Source of the DNA: Sacculina carcini
Lineage: Eukaryota; Arthropoda; Thecostraca; Sacculinidae
DNA length: 64,000 bases
NCBI GenBank assembly: GCA_916048095.2
Contig: OU696572.1
Span: 10,317,376 to 10,381,375 of the forward strand
Direction: 5' to 3'
In this document: positions 48,264 to 59,150 of the stretch, one piece after another
Layout of the letters: every line of letters starts with the position of its first letter
How positions within the stretch are numbered: the first letter of the stretch is position 1
Position numbers and translations under genes: made by a program
Notes under the pieces: generated by a model
Told to the model about the DNA's origin: nothing
Database searches by the model: none
Seen by the model: only the letters and a program-made list of their open reading frames with translations

Positions 48264-48472
48264 ACAGTGGCGTCGCCAAGGCAGTAGTTAGGAGGAGCTA
48301 GAGACAGCCCATTCTTCCCCCCAAAAAATGTACCTTGCCTTCTTGATTCCCCCAGAAATCATGTCCATGAACATTTCGAAGGTAGCTCCTCAGGTTTCGC
48401 CAAGCCCCCATAACTTTTTCCTTAGCAACTCGTCCATGTCCCCGAACAGAAAAATATCTGACGCCGCTACTG
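48264..48472. mobile_element. Repeat family H (MITE), copy with both ends
   Basis: It starts CAGTGGCGTCGCCAAGGCAG and ends ATCTGACGCCGCTACTG. The interior has CCATAACTTTTTCCTTAGC and CATGTCCATGAACATTTCG, matching the fragments at 45.4 and 45.7 kb. Confidence 0.65.
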
Positions 48473-48516
48473 GCTAGTTTGCTTCTTGTTTCGACTTCAA
48501 GTAAGATAACACTTAG

Positions 48517-48824
48517 ATCACCGGTGGGTCGTGACCCCCTATGGGGGGCCAGTCGCGAGGTCACTTCAGGGGGTCGTAACAGCCGCCTGAAATAAAAATA
48601 AATCCGTCAAAATTTGCACACAATAAGTCCATGTTATAAACACCTGATTTTTTTTCTTTGTATTCTCAAATATATACAATAACGATGACATTTAATTATT
48701 GAGTGTGATAATAATTAATTATGAAGGTGTTTTTCTTACTTATCCTATTTTTTATCGTGGGGTCATGGAACCCTCTGGTTCTGTCCTGGGGGTCGCCGAG
48801 CGAAAAAGGTTGGTAACCCCTGAC
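48517..48824 (+). mobile_element. Repeat family F (hAT-like MITE), copy 2
   Basis: CACCGGTGGGTCGTGACCCC at the left and GGGGGTCGCCGAGCGAAAAA then GGTTGGTAACCCCTG at the right. Partner at 36752-37022. Confidence 0.75.
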
Positions 48825-48826
48825 TT

Positions 48827-49805
48827 GGATGATTGTTGTCAAAAAATTAATGAGAGGAAATGTTGGAAATTTTGATATCAGCGACTTGTAGATATATATA
48901 GATGGCAGTTGACACTACTCGCCTTGACGGTGGTAGCTACAGTTGAGGGAGTTTTGCAGAAATTGTAACCTAGTAGTATAGACGGCGCTATAATCGATTT
49001 ATTCATTGAAATTTCAAGTGGATGAAATGTTTTTGTGTTTCATTTGATTGGCTTTCTTGACTCTGACGGCAAATTTGCACCTTTTTAACAAAGTTTTTTA
49101 CTCTTACCTCCATTCAGCTTTTCTTTAGATTATATTCGGGTAAGCGGATGATTGCCGTATAGCCAATACAAGCACAAACATACAATTACGTCGTTAATCT
49201 TGTGTGTGTGCTTGTGTGTGTCATAGTGTCATATTGGTTTAACATTTTCATTTGGTATTGATATATGAAAGATTAATATAATAATTTTTGGTGCTGTTGC
49301 TGGATGGTACTGTTTGTGGGTGAGTGTAAAAATGGCACAGATCAAAATGTCACGGCAAATATGGTTAGCTTAGTTTAGGTAACTTTCCTACTTGCCATTT
49401 TTTCCTGTGCCATTTCTACGTCAACTCGGGTGGACATCAACACTGCGCATCGGCATTTAACATTTACAAATGGAAAAATACTACCCTGCCTTTCGACACG
49501 AACGCGTGTGGGCGAATTTATTCAAGCTGTATGAATCGAGCATTGAAGAAAAAACTCCGTAAATGCTGAAACACTCACAGGCATTGAGAAGTATGATAAA
49601 TTTACCGAGGACATTGTGGACACACCTCAAGGATTTCCTGTCGATGTTGAAACGGTCTGTGCCCTGTGTACTACCGAGAGCTATTTTCGTTGCAAAAAAA
49701 TAACTTTTTGAAAATTGGAAACCTGATAGGCACTGAGCAAAACGATGAAGTCGCTAAAATATCGACTTATTTTTGACTCACTTACACGCGACAATCCTGT
49801 GCGAA
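48827..49805. other. Non-coding stretch; nothing recognised
   Basis: About 1 kb of ordinary-composition DNA with a short TGTGTG run at 49201-49220. No gene, RNA or transposon end recognised. Confidence 0.4.
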
Positions 49806-50072
49806 AGTGGCGGAGTCAAGAGGGGGCATGGAGTCAAGAGGGGGCATGGAGTCAAGAGGGGGCATGGAGTCAAGAGGGGGCATGGGCACCCCCAAAATAT
49901 CGCAAACTCCCTTTTAGCCCCCCTCTTAAGTTATGTTCTTGAACACTTCTAATGTAGTTTCGCGTATTTCACCAGAAATCAGAAATGAAATGAACCAAGG
50001 TCCGCATGCTTTTATTTAGCCCCCCCCCCTCCTCCTCAGCCTCCCACCGGCAAAATCCTGGGGCCGCCACTG
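49806..50072. mobile_element. MITE with internal 18-base tandem repeat
   Basis: The ends AGTGGCGGAGTC and, in reverse, CAGTGGCGGCCCCAGG. Inside, GAGTCAAGAGGGGGCATG is repeated four times exactly (49813-49884). A C9 run lies near 50021. Confidence 0.75.
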
Positions 50073-50727
50073 CGATGCGCTGCTATTCTCAGAGCCGAAA
50101 TATTCAATAACATTCAATATGCACTGTTGCAACTCAACAAAATCTCAGCCTTCTCTCAACCAAATCCGAGCGGGTAGTTGAAGGACAAAATATTAGCCCA
50201 ATGTCGTAATAATGTATTTTAAGGGCATTATTTGTATGAACGGAATTAATTTAGCTTCACTTCGGTGAAGGCTCCACCCGTATTTCAAATAAAATTGTGC
50301 GGTGCATTCGTAATCATACGATCTTGCAAACGATGTTGCATGTGTGTGTGCATTGTTGCACGTGGTTCACTAATGCACATGCACAGAGCGAGGTGTGTCA
50401 AAAGGTTGCAGACAAAGACACACATACACACACACAAACACACACACACACACACAAACGACCGAATGGATATGTGAATCTGTCAGTTTAAGAGCTGAGC
50501 TCAGGTAGCACAGGCCCCAGCGCTGCAAGTACAACCACTCACTCATCCAAGATCTAATTAGATTTCGACATGCCCAAGTATATTTTGCAATATAATGATT
50601 TGTTCGTTGGCGTACCCAAGGTGTGGCCGCAAAAGTTCCGTAGGTCAAACAGCATATATATATCTATCATTTGTATATCTATATATGTATATACCTTGGA
50701 AGTAGTTCTAGATACTTGTTTGTTCTA
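50073..50727. other. Non-coding stretch with CA/TG DNA
   Basis: CA-rich runs at 50418-50460. No gene seen. The right part flanks the Tc1/mariner element. Confidence 0.4.
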
Positions 50728-50873
50728 TACCATTTACAAATTGAATTGATCCAAATGAAATCTGATTTGATCCAAATGAAATCTGATTTGATCCAAACGA
50801 AATCTGATTTGATCCAAATGAAATCTGATTTGATCCAAACGAAATCTGATTTGATCCAAGTTCAACATAAGTG
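50728..50873. repeat. Left terminal repeat of the Tc1/mariner element
   Basis: Six 21-base units start at 50748, 50769, 50790, 50811, 50832 and 50853. Units 3 and 5 carry a T-to-C change and the last is diverged. Repeated transposase-binding sites near the end are a plausible role. Confidence 0.9.
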
Positions 50874-51073
50874 AAAAAATTAAACTTTAATCAGAAAAAT
50901 GATTTTTTTGGGGTATAAAACATCGAAAACAAGCGTATTTATATAAAAAATAAGAAGATTTGGCAACTTTATGTCGATTGAGCAGAAATTTGCTCAGGCA
51001 CGCCATGTTATATTTGACAATAGTACTTAATACAACTTATCAGTTCGCTAGTGTTAATAGTGCAAAAGTAATA

Positions 51074-51262
51074 ATGAAGTACAATAAAATCAGTGAAAAT
51101 GATAGAAAAAGAATTATGGAAGCATACCACAATGAGAATGATTGGAAAAATGTTGCTAATACTTTAGGAGTGAAAATCAAGACTGTGTATCATTGGTTGA
51201 GGAAGAATCAGGACTTACCGAAACGTCGGGGAGGTAACTACGCAAAAAAACTCCTGAAATGA
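51074..51262 (+). CDS. Tc1/mariner transposase, N-terminal helix-turn-helix part
   Basis: From the ATG at 51074 the frame gives a 62-residue homeodomain-like DNA-binding segment (SENDRKRIMEAYHNENDWKN, then VANTLGVKIKTVYHWLRK). This is typical of the first DNA-binding domain of Tc1/mariner transposases that grips the terminal repeats. The open frame extends back to 50960 but the added part has no such features. It stops at 51260-51262, four bases into the next frame. The two frames look like one gene separated by a reading-frame change at an A7 run (51244-51250). Confidence 0.8.
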   Translation: MKYNKISENDRKRIMEAYHNENDWKNVANTLGVKIKTVYHWLRKNQDLPKRRGGNYAKKLLK

Positions 51263-52122
51263 TACACACTCTCATCACCGAAGTGGAGAAATCGCCTTCA
51301 ATCACATTGGCAGACTTACAAATTAAGATCAATGATGCGCACGGATGTCAGGTGTGCATAAACACCATAAAAAATTGGCTCGATGGAGAAATGTTTTCTC
51401 TGAAAACAGTACGGCCTGTCGTCAGCGCAATGAACAGCGAAGTTAACAAAAGGAAGAGGGCGACATATATAGAAGAACTTTTTCGCATCCGGTCCGAAGG
51501 TCGCACTCCCGTATGGGTCGATGAGACCAACTTCAACCTGTATTGTAGGCGGAACCAAGGAAGATCAAAAGTGGGAACAAGGGCGTCTGTAGTGCAACCA
51601 TCTAGCAAAGGAGCAAACTTGCACATAATCGGTGCAATGACGAGATCCAGACTCGTATTGATATCCACGCAAAGAGGCTCATTCAAGAAACCAAACTGTG
51701 CGGAATGGTTTCGTTGTCTCATAGACGAATGTCGCCAAGCCGAAATTCACCAGCCCACCATCATCATAGACAATGCTCCAGCACACAGCAACATTGAGGA
51801 GATATTTGGACAGCAGGATGATGTGCAGCTTCTCAGAATGCCTCCATATTCATACCTGTTGAATCCAATTGAGCTGCTGTGGAGCTGTCTGAAGTGTCAC
51901 ATCAAAAGAAGGCTGAGAGAAGAAATACCTCGATTGTCGAGCCTCACTGCTAGAGAAAACGCTACCCTCTCACTGTCCGAGCAGAGGATGCAGCTGCTGG
52001 AAAATATAGCGCTGGATTGCATCAGCCAAATTGACCAGACGCAGCTGCACGGCTTCACCAACAGGGTGGAGCGGTATTTCTCAGCAGCAATAAAACAAGA
52101 GGATCTCGTGGAGATATCTTGA
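51259..52122 (+). CDS. Tc1/mariner transposase, catalytic DDE part (frame-shifted)
   Basis: This 287-residue frame starts with a second DNA-binding helix region and then has the DDE core: D88 in VWVDETNFN, D171 in IIDNAPAHSN and E205 in LLNPIELLWS. There are 33 residues between the last two catalytic residues, slightly below the 34 common in Tc1. The two parts need a -1 shift to be read as one protein. An A_AAA_AAA heptamer in the right register lies at 51244-51250. Either the gene is broken by a homopolymer indel or it uses frameshifting; the first is more likely. Confidence 0.85.
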   Translation: MIHTLITEVEKSPSITLADLQIKINDAHGCQVCINTIKNWLDGEMFSLKTVRPVVSAMNSEVNKRKRATYIEELFRIRSEGRTPVWVDETNFNLYCRRNQGRSKVGTRASVVQPSSKGANLHIIGAMTRSRLVLISTQRGSFKKPNCAEWFRCLIDECRQAEIHQPTIIIDNAPAHSNIEEIFGQQDDVQLLRMPPYSYLLNPIELLWSCLKCHIKRRLREEIPRLSSLTARENATLSLSEQRMQLLENIALDCISQIDQTQLHGFTNRVERYFSAAIKQEDLVEIS

Positions 52123-52560
52123 AAAATTTACTGTCTTGTGTTCATTGCTGTGCTTTGTCTCTTGTCTTGACCGTTTGTTGTATAAATTGGCATCAAAATT
52201 GATTCATTCACATCAAATCTTGTTACTCTGATTATTTCGCAAAATAGAATGTACCAAACCAAACTAGGCCACGATATCATCATCATCATGTATTATACTA
52301 AATTTTCCATCATTATATCTCGTTATATTCAATATTTTCACCTACTTTTAATTAATCAATCCAGTACTCCCTTCATAACTTGGGATGTTTGAAATTAGTC
52401 ATACAAAATGTAAGATGTAAATAGGAAATATCAAAAGTTATGAAAATATATATCATTATATACAAATACAAATTATTTCTTGCATAATTAACAGCCAATC
52501 ATTACATTTAGATACAATTTGTTTTCATTTTTCAATTAAGGTTTAATTTTATCAATCAGA

Positions 52561-52698
52561 TTTCATTTGGATCAAATCAGATTTCATTTGGATCAAATCA
52601 GATTTCATTTGGATCAAATCAGATTTCATTTGGATCAAATCAGATTTCATTTGGATCAAATCAGATTTCATTTGGATCAATTCAATTTGTAAATGGTA
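52561..52698. repeat. Right terminal repeat of the Tc1/mariner element
   Basis: Six nearly uniform 21-base units at 52561, 52582, 52603, 52624, 52645 and 52666, then the inverted end. They are more uniform than the left array. Confidence 0.9.
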
Positions 52699-53019
52699 TA
52701 GAGTAATATATATATATATATATATATATATGCATGTTTTGTTAAAATCAACAGCGTCTTCCGCTTTGTTAAGCTTGTTGTAAAGCTTTTCAATTGGTCG
52801 AACAACATCTTTTTGTTCGGTGGTCAAATTTTCCACAAAATGTATTCAACTCTATACGTATTTCGGCTAACGAATACACGCTATTGGTTATATTTAAATA
52901 TAACGAACAATATATTCAACAAAACATATAGGAGGATGTTTACTAAGATTAAAAAAACTTTATACATCAAACTGAACTTCAATTGCGAATGAATCGAATA
53001 TACCTGCGGTAGGGAATAA
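52699..53019. other. Short (AT)n array and unassigned DNA
   Basis: An (AT)n run at 52707-52731 directly follows the transposon. The rest has no recognised feature. Confidence 0.5.
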
Positions 53020-53345
53020 TAATATTTATTAATGTTATTTGATCATATTGCTATTATTATTTTACTCTCCATTGATCACTATTTATTGTTGGCTGTTTCA
53101 TTTATTGAATTTTATTTATTGTTGTTGATTGTTATTTATCACTTATATATTACTATTTTTTCTTATTTAATTGTATAAATTTATTTTTCAAATTATTTTT
53201 CGTTCTAGAATTGTTTTTTTCGAACTATCTTTCTCTGTACATCTTTTGGGCGCTTCCAGGGTACATGGGGCCACCGCAGGGTTGTAACAATGCTTGCACT
53301 CTTCCCCCATGCTACTGGATTTACCACTGTAATTAATAATAATAA
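53020..53345 (+). mobile_element. LINE-like 3' end, type 2, second copy
   Basis: TTTTGGGCGCTTCCAGGGTA, CATGGGGCCACCGCAGGG and CACTCTTCCCCCATGCTACT, followed by a TAATAATAAT tail, match 37315-37512. The upstream TTATTT-rich part also matches in style. Confidence 0.6.
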
Positions 53346-53788
53346 TATTATTATTATTAATAATAAATAATTTAATAATACAAATAATATATAATACATT
53401 ATTTATTGCGCGACATAATTGCTCAAGTATCCACTTGAAGCGAGTACAAGTAAAATTGCGGATATATTCAAACCAACAATTAAAACAGAACATGAATTAA
53501 ACTAATATCGATCAATTCTACAATACACTTACAAGAAATCACACGCATCAATACGCGTCACTCAACACACACTCAAAATGCGTCTATCCCCACCGCGTAT
53601 TCCAGTACAATTTCTGCTTCGTTTTTGAGCTGCTACGTCATCACCGCAACAGCCAATCAAAATCCAGCAAAGCGAAACACACAAGCACTTCAACGCACAC
53701 GCAGACAACAACAATAATAAACCAACACAAATCGCCAAACCAAAACAGCACATATATAAATGAATTCACATTACAATACTCGCTTTGC
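53346..53788. other. Non-coding stretch; nothing recognised
   Basis: AT-rich DNA after the LINE tail, then ordinary sequence with AACACAC words. No gene recognised. Confidence 0.4.
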
Positions 53789-54062
53789 CAGAGTGGTTCT
53801 GAATCTGTGGGGAATTCTCCACTGGTGGGGAATGGAAGAATTGTCAAGTGGGAAGCTAAAGGTCGTAAATAAGGACAAATGTGTGTGTTTTTATCAATTC
53901 AAATTGAATTATTTTTGGTTATAATGACCTATTGACATTTACTTTGATGTAGCAACTGAATTTATTGAATTTATCAGCGCTGTTGTGTAGAAAATGAAGG
54001 TGTTGGCTCAGAAACAAAAGAAATGGGGAATCAGTGAGAAAAAAAAGGTTCGAGAACCACTG
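53789..54062 (+). mobile_element. MITE family D copy with both ends
   Basis: It begins CAGAGTGGTTCTGAATC and ends AGGTTCGAGAACCACTG. It shares GAATTTATCAGCGCTGTTGT and AAATGGGGAATCAGTGAGAA with the other family D copies. Confidence 0.75.
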
Positions 54063-54175
54063 AACTAGGTTTTGCTGTCACTGGCGTTCGTTTATATATG
54101 AATACTCATCCGGGTCTTGATATATGATAAGTCAGCCTGGTTCTGATGATGTATCTCGAGTGATAGGTGTCGTGA

Positions 54176-54530
54176 CCATGGGCGTAAATCCTGGGGGGTA
54201 TGGGGGGTATATATACCCCCGACAAATTGGCTGGGGGGGTATGAATATGCAATTATACCCCCCGATAATTCTGCTGAGTTCAGGTCATTAGGTATATTAT
54301 CATCAAAATCAGCATAGAATGCAAATGACAATAGGCCAAAAATGCAAGAAATTATAAATATGCGAAGAATTATATCACGCATTATACTTTTCATTGGGGT
54401 ATGTGTGTTGAAACTGAATAGGCTGAAAAAAGTTGAGGGTCTCATGCAATTTACCAACTGAGTTATCTTTGAACAATAATGCATGATGGCCGTCATCCCC
54501 CCGAGCCTCGACACAAATCTACGCCGATGG
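54176..54530 (-). mobile_element. Repeat family I, copy 2 (reverse)
   Basis: CCATGGGCGTAAATCCTGGG at the left, GACACAAATCTACGCCGATGG at the right. The interior matches copy 1 in reverse complement, including TTGAGGGTCTCATGCAATTT. Confidence 0.75.
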
Positions 54531-56044
54531 TCGTAAAAGTCGATAGTCGTGTGATCGCCCAAACACCAGCAATGAAGCAAAGGTGCTTAAGGCAAAGGTG
54601 TTTGAAGACACAGCAGAAATACCTGGTGTTGACCTGGAAGACATGTGGTCGCACTGTTCTGGATCCAGATGCTTCTTGGCACCACGTAATCTCCGTGTGA
54701 GCGTGTGCTGCTGTGTAAATATGCCTCACAAAGGTTGGGGAAGTTGTGTACACAACAAATTACACATACTGACCTATATAATGCCCTTCCAGCATTTACT
54801 GTGAAATTTGAGTGGAGGAATAATAATTTTCGCTGTACAATCGCTTAAACTGCGCAATCATTATTTGACAACGCAAAACACAGTTTTAGCCTATAAACTC
54901 AAAATGGTGTAGTTTATTTTTCATGCCAATGTTCAACTTGAGCGTAGCACGCAGCGCACCAGACAACAGGACCAAACGACGAAGCCACCGTAGGTTACCC
55001 ATCACGTGCAAATTACGACATTTGAGAACATCACTTAATACTGATAGAAAACCAAACTCATCCGCAAATGTTACGTGTATTGAAGCGGCTATGGGAGTGC
55101 GATTTCGCTGTAACAGACGACAATATGATTCTGCATTCTGATATTGAAGACGCAACGATTCAAGCCAACGGAGGCAGGGCCGCTCTATGTCTGTGTGTAG
55201 ACTGCCTGTTAACCGGATTGGAGCCGGATTGGATGGGCTGTGCGGACGGCGGACACTGGCAGCTGCAGTGCGAGGGAAAGACGAACCAGTCCATAAACAT
55301 GCCGCGACACGTCGAATCCTTCTCCAGAGCTAGCAGACGCTGCAGGCGGTACTGTTGTTTGCAGGCACATGGCCAGGGACACTTTCCTCTCACGGGACTC
55401 TTGCCATCAACCTTCCTGCGTGTGCACAATCGCATCAACAACAACAACAACATCGTGAATTTACCATAGGGCAAATCTACCAAGGACCTGTGACATAAAC
55501 CCGGTCACAATGCAACCCTCTCAACCCAGACGTCATCATAGCTTCCACAGGAGCTGTGGAATAACTCGGTCACAGTGCCGTGGCTGTCCTCAGGAGCTCG
55601 AGGTTGTTAGGCCAAACAACCTAAGGAAGTGCAAAATCATAGGGCACTAACACTAACACAAAGAAACGCGAAAAGTGAATAAAACAGCCACAACAGAGAA
55701 ACGAACGGAATAAAAATGGAAAAAAGGCCGCAAATCAACATGGAATGGCGGCAAAAGAGTTGGCACACAAACATACAGACAAACACACACACAAACACAC
55801 TCACACACACACACGAATCGATACACACCTACACACAACGCCTGTACGAATAGTATGCTACCTGACGAACAAGAACAAAATGTTTGCTGATGAATCGCAA
55901 CAAAGTCAATTTGTAATGGTGAATAAATAGTTGATGAGTTGAACGGAAGTATATTTAACTCATGTACATTGGGAGACAAACATGCGAAATCCACATATAT
56001 AATGAGAATGCATGTGAAACACTGAAATTGGAGCTTGGTCAGGA
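54531..56044. other. Unassigned stretch; possible retroelement remnant
   Basis: Overlapping open frames on both strands at 54886-55483 have Cys- and Arg-rich translations but no recognised domain. (ACA)n at 55436-55451 and an AACCCGGTCACAATGCAACC phrase suggest an old retroelement. A CA-rich run is at 55775-55815. I cannot call a gene. Confidence 0.35.
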
Positions 56045-56430
56045 ATGCTTGGTAGTACGGGCTTTGAATATCCGTTAATTTTTTATGTCCTATGCTTTTT
56101 TATTCTATATTCACATTATATATTTTCTCTCTTTCCATTATATGCTCTATTACATTACATTATTCATATATGTATATGTGTATGCATGTGTATGTGTATA
56201 TATGAGCGTGTGTATGTGTTCGTGTGCATGTGTTTGTGTGTATGTGTTTGTGTGTATGTGTGTATGTATGTGTTCAATTTTGCAAGCACCCATGTACTTT
56301 CTGTCGATTTGTGCTCCATATTTTTGTCCCCATACCTGCTCTGTGTCTACACTTTATTACTCTGCTCCTGCTCGCGCCTTTGTCCTCGAAAGTGCGCTAT
56401 ATTAAATACATGTTGTTGTTGTTGTTGTTT
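56045..56430 (+). mobile_element. LINE 3' end with (TTG)n tail, type 1, second copy
   Basis: TGTGTATGTGT-rich sequence is followed by pyrimidine-rich DNA with CCATACCTGCTCTGTGTC, then GTGCGCTATATTAAATACAT and (TTG)n. The ending matches 27840-27865. Confidence 0.6.
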
Positions 56431-56440
56431 GTTCTTAAAG

Positions 56441-56560
56441 CCATTTCAACAGGCATTCGGGAAAGATCAACTTAACCCAATTCCCAATTTGAAATCGATT
56501 GCTCAAAATGCACGTTATAAAGACAAGGCTGGGTTTTATAGCGTAGCAATGAACATGCAA
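56441..56560 (+). CDS. Candidate exon on the plus strand, 40 codons, unrecognised
   Basis: Bounded by TTCTTAAAG and CAA|GTGTGT, exactly 120 bases in phase 0 at both ends. The translation contains FGKDQLNPIPNLKSIAQNAR and then YKDKAGFYSVAMNMQ, a balanced composition unlike chance frames nearby. An alternative acceptor is CAACAG at 56452. It begins just after a LINE tail, so the tail's (TTG)n would serve as the pyrimidine tract. Family not recognised; an exon of an opposite-strand gene or a retroelement remnant are both possible. Confidence 0.35.
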
Positions 56561-57568
56561 GTGTGTATTCTACATTCGCTGCACGCATGAGCTCTGACGT
56601 AGGCATATTGCTAAATTTACAACCGCTCAATGCGTGTCGACATTCCACTCGCCTACGCTGGCAAATGCGGTTTTTATGGCGTGAACAAAAAGCAGAATTC
56701 GTCAGTGATATTTTCCATGCATAATAAAATCTACACTTGCGATTGACGTCATGTTACCATTCATGTAACATATTTCTTTTTGACAATATGATCCGAAACA
56801 CATCCGAAACACATTCGAAACACATTTTCCTATCATTTTTGATAGCCATTAAAAACAGATGGGGCCAATTTCTGGTTTTATTCATATTTAACACAACCTT
56901 ATCGTATGATTGAACGTTTTTTTTCTAATAATTTCAACGGTGTTTGATATTTAATAATTGTATATTTAAGTGTATATTGTTGCTAGTAGATATGCACTTC
57001 GTATGTCTAGTAACCTCGTTGTCAATTTTAATTTGTAACAAGTTTTGCCTACGCATTGGACCTCATCGTGTTTCTAGCTGTGAAACGCTTCGTTTTGCTA
57101 CGCACTATGTCCGCCACTGCGCACTGTATGTGTGTGTGTGTATGTGTGTGTGTATGTGTGTGTTCCGAGGAGATTCGGAACAAATATGGAGTATCAAATT
57201 CTCGAGAATTGTTCTGCTTGACAGTGAATGAAGATTAAAGATGTATTAAATATATGTTGGATGTGTGTATTGAGGTGATTATTGTGTAGCAGTGCTAGCG
57301 TAGTGCTGCATTATGGTGTATAATGTTCTGTTTGATTGTGTATAAATAGTACAAACACGTTCATTATATATTTTGGAGGTAAAACAAAGTGATTGTTGTG
57401 TAAAAATGATGATATGATAATAATAATAATGCTATTTTGGCATTGTGTTCTCGTATACTTTTATATTTATTATGTACTATTCCGTGTGTGTGTGTGTGCT
57501 ATATTCATGTGTTATGCTATGCTGCGGTCAATAAATTAAACTAAAATATAATGAGTGTTGTTACTCAC
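56561..57568. other. Non-coding stretch with short TG arrays
   Basis: GTGTGTGTGTATGTGTGTGT at 57129-57160 and a short TG run near 57485. No gene recognised. Confidence 0.4.
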
Positions 57569-57694
57569 GGACACTCGCCGATAAGCACAGACTGCGGGAA
57601 CTGAGCTGTGGTGACGAGAATTCGCATCTGTCCCTTTGAGTTCGGCATTGTGTACGGTGTTATGAATTTGAACCTGGTTCCACAACAATCCTCA
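57569..57694 (-). CDS. Unidentified gene, exon 4 of those visible
   Basis: The acceptor GTGCAG is preceded by an uninterrupted TG-rich tract, and the donor CC|GTGAGT is strong. The first base completes a TAT codon with TA from the previous exon. The translation is EDCCGTRFKFITPYTMPNSK then GQMRILVTTAQFPQSVLIGE. It leaves two bases (CC), which do not fit directly to the exon at 28.4 kb (which needs one), so at least one further exon or a gene end must lie in between. No known domain is recognised, though the strand-like pattern suggests a folded domain. Confidence 0.7.
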
Positions 57695-57944
57695 CTGCAC
57701 ACACACACACACATACACACACACACACATACATAGATGATTAAAAAGGACATCCAAAAATATAGTTTCCCAAACAGAGTATAGTAGATAGATGGAATAG
57801 GTTGCCAAGCGACGTAGTACACCAGCCAACGACACAACTGTTCAAGAAGACATATGACAACTGGAAGGCGGGAGTTACGAGCCTCTGACTCATTCCTGCG
57901 AAGACAACTAGTAAGAACACGTATAACATTTCATTGTGCTACAT

Positions 57945-58090
57945 TAGGGTTCCTAACCTTTTATTGGCTCCATACCCCCAATGGATATTATTCCTGTATA
58001 TTATGGAGGTGTTGATTGAAGTGTGGTGGTAATTGATAGATATTTATCGACGATTTGAAAATGATTCCCAGTAAATCAACCCCTCTGGAA
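57945..58090 (+). mobile_element. hAT-like MITE fragment (family K-like)
   Basis: AGGGTTCCTAACCTTTTATTGG and CCATACCCCCAATGG resemble the left end of the element at 62835. It sits between two exons. Confidence 0.5.
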
Positions 58091-58119
58091 TATTTTGGTT
58101 TTCAATATGATTTACTCAC

Positions 58120-58919
58120 TAGTCTTCGGATTCCGATAGCGAAGCGTTTGGGATCTCGAATCCCGAAATTGTTCCGCCCATCGGGTTGTTGTCAGTGTTG
58201 CTGATAGGAACACTTCTAGAAGCTCTGCCGCCAGCCGGCGGAGCCAAGTGCGCGTCCGACAAACTTCTCTTAATTCTCGACCGGCTGGATTCTTGAACAG
58301 GATCTCGCTGGCTGTCGAATCGGAGCTGCTGAGGAACTTCTTCGCCGTCGAGCAATGGAAGATTGATGTCGTCGAGTGTTTGGGGAATCTGGGCCTGGTA
58401 GTGCTTAGCTAAATACTCATGGAATGCTGATGATTCTTGGTCTGATTCTCCAGCTTGGTCCGACGTACTATCGGCACTTTCATATGATGGCAAATGAAAG
58501 TAATGCTGCTTTTGCCAGTGATCTCTATCTGGATGACTTTCAGAGCTGTCGTTTTCACTAGCTGCTTCTTTCCAGCGCTGTCTAGTCAGTGAAACGTGAG
58601 CCTTCGCTAGCGACCCGGTGCTTCCTTGAGTACCGGCCCGTTCAGCAATGTTGTCTGTACTGCCAGCTACCGTGTTGTTGGCCTGCAGCAAACGGAGGAT
58701 AACATCGCTAGCTCTGAACTCCGACAGTCTCTCAGCAGGCATTGGCGGCAGGCTGAAATTGAACGTTTCCTTGAGGTGTCGGCGTGTGTTCTGCGGCAGA
58801 TGGTGGGTTGAAGTTTGGTGACTGACAGATCTGTTGACAGAGGCCAGACGAACACCGCTGCTGCTGTCGTCCCACACTGTGGTGAGGGCGCGGCTCACCA
58901 CCACTCGAGTGTGACGAAC
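58120..58919 (-). CDS. Unidentified gene, large exon (266 codons)
   Basis: The acceptor TTTCAG and donor TA|GTGAGT bound 800 bases. The frame runs 266 codons without a stop and leaves TA; the apparent stop TAG arises only by reading into the donor. It begins VRHTRVVVSRALTTVWDDSS. It then has a probable helical segment (PPMPAERLSEFRASDVILRL), a long Ser/Glu/Asp-rich region, KHYQAQIPQTLDDINLPLLD, a basic SRSRIKRSLSDAHLAP block and an acidic end SLSESED. The pattern suggests a scaffold or regulatory protein with phosphorylation-prone stretches (RSLSD resembles a basophilic kinase/14-3-3 site). I do not recognise the family. Confidence 0.8.
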
Positions 58920-58952
58920 CTGAAAGACCAACATCATAAACATCAGCAAGCT

Positions 58953-59150
58953 ATGCAGGGCCGGATTCAGGGGGGGAGGCGAAGAGGACACCTACCCACA
59001 TTTTAGGGCCTCCACATTTTAGGGGGCCTCAAAAAGGACCCAGGCTTAAATAATTTCGGTGAAGCTTGTTTCACTCTCCATCCGCCTCAAGCAGGGTAGG
59101 TTTCCACACATAGATTGCCCAGGAGCCTCCACATGCCTATGTCTGGTCCT
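58953..59150 (+). mobile_element. MITE with CAGGGCCGGATTCAG end
   Basis: The left end is CAGGGCCGGATTCAGGGG, the right end ATGTCTGGTCCTG. The flanks AAGCTATG and AAGCTAAG match at 7 of 8 bases, suiting a hAT insertion. CCCACATTTTAGGG is duplicated inside. It lies about 30 bases upstream of the large exon's acceptor. Confidence 0.7.

Larger units (their letters stand above)
50728..52698 (+). mobile_element. Tc1/mariner-type transposon with iterated 21-base ends
   Basis: Inverted ends TACCATTTACAAATTGAATT are followed at each side by six GATCCAAATGAAATCTGATTT-type units 21 bases apart. The left units are at 50748-50873, with some CCAAACG variants. The right units are at 52561-52686, uniform. 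TA flanks both ends, although the exact edge is ambiguous by two bases because TATA is present. The element carries a transposase in two overlapping frames. Confidence 0.9.

Noticed and set aside
52561..52686. A CRISPR-like array of 21-base repeats
   Set aside because: The units are contiguous without spacers and form the end of a Tc1/mariner element.
54092..54580. Minus-strand frame of 162 codons with hydrophobic stretch
   Set aside because: It lies within repeat family I, and the other copies of the family do not keep the frame open.
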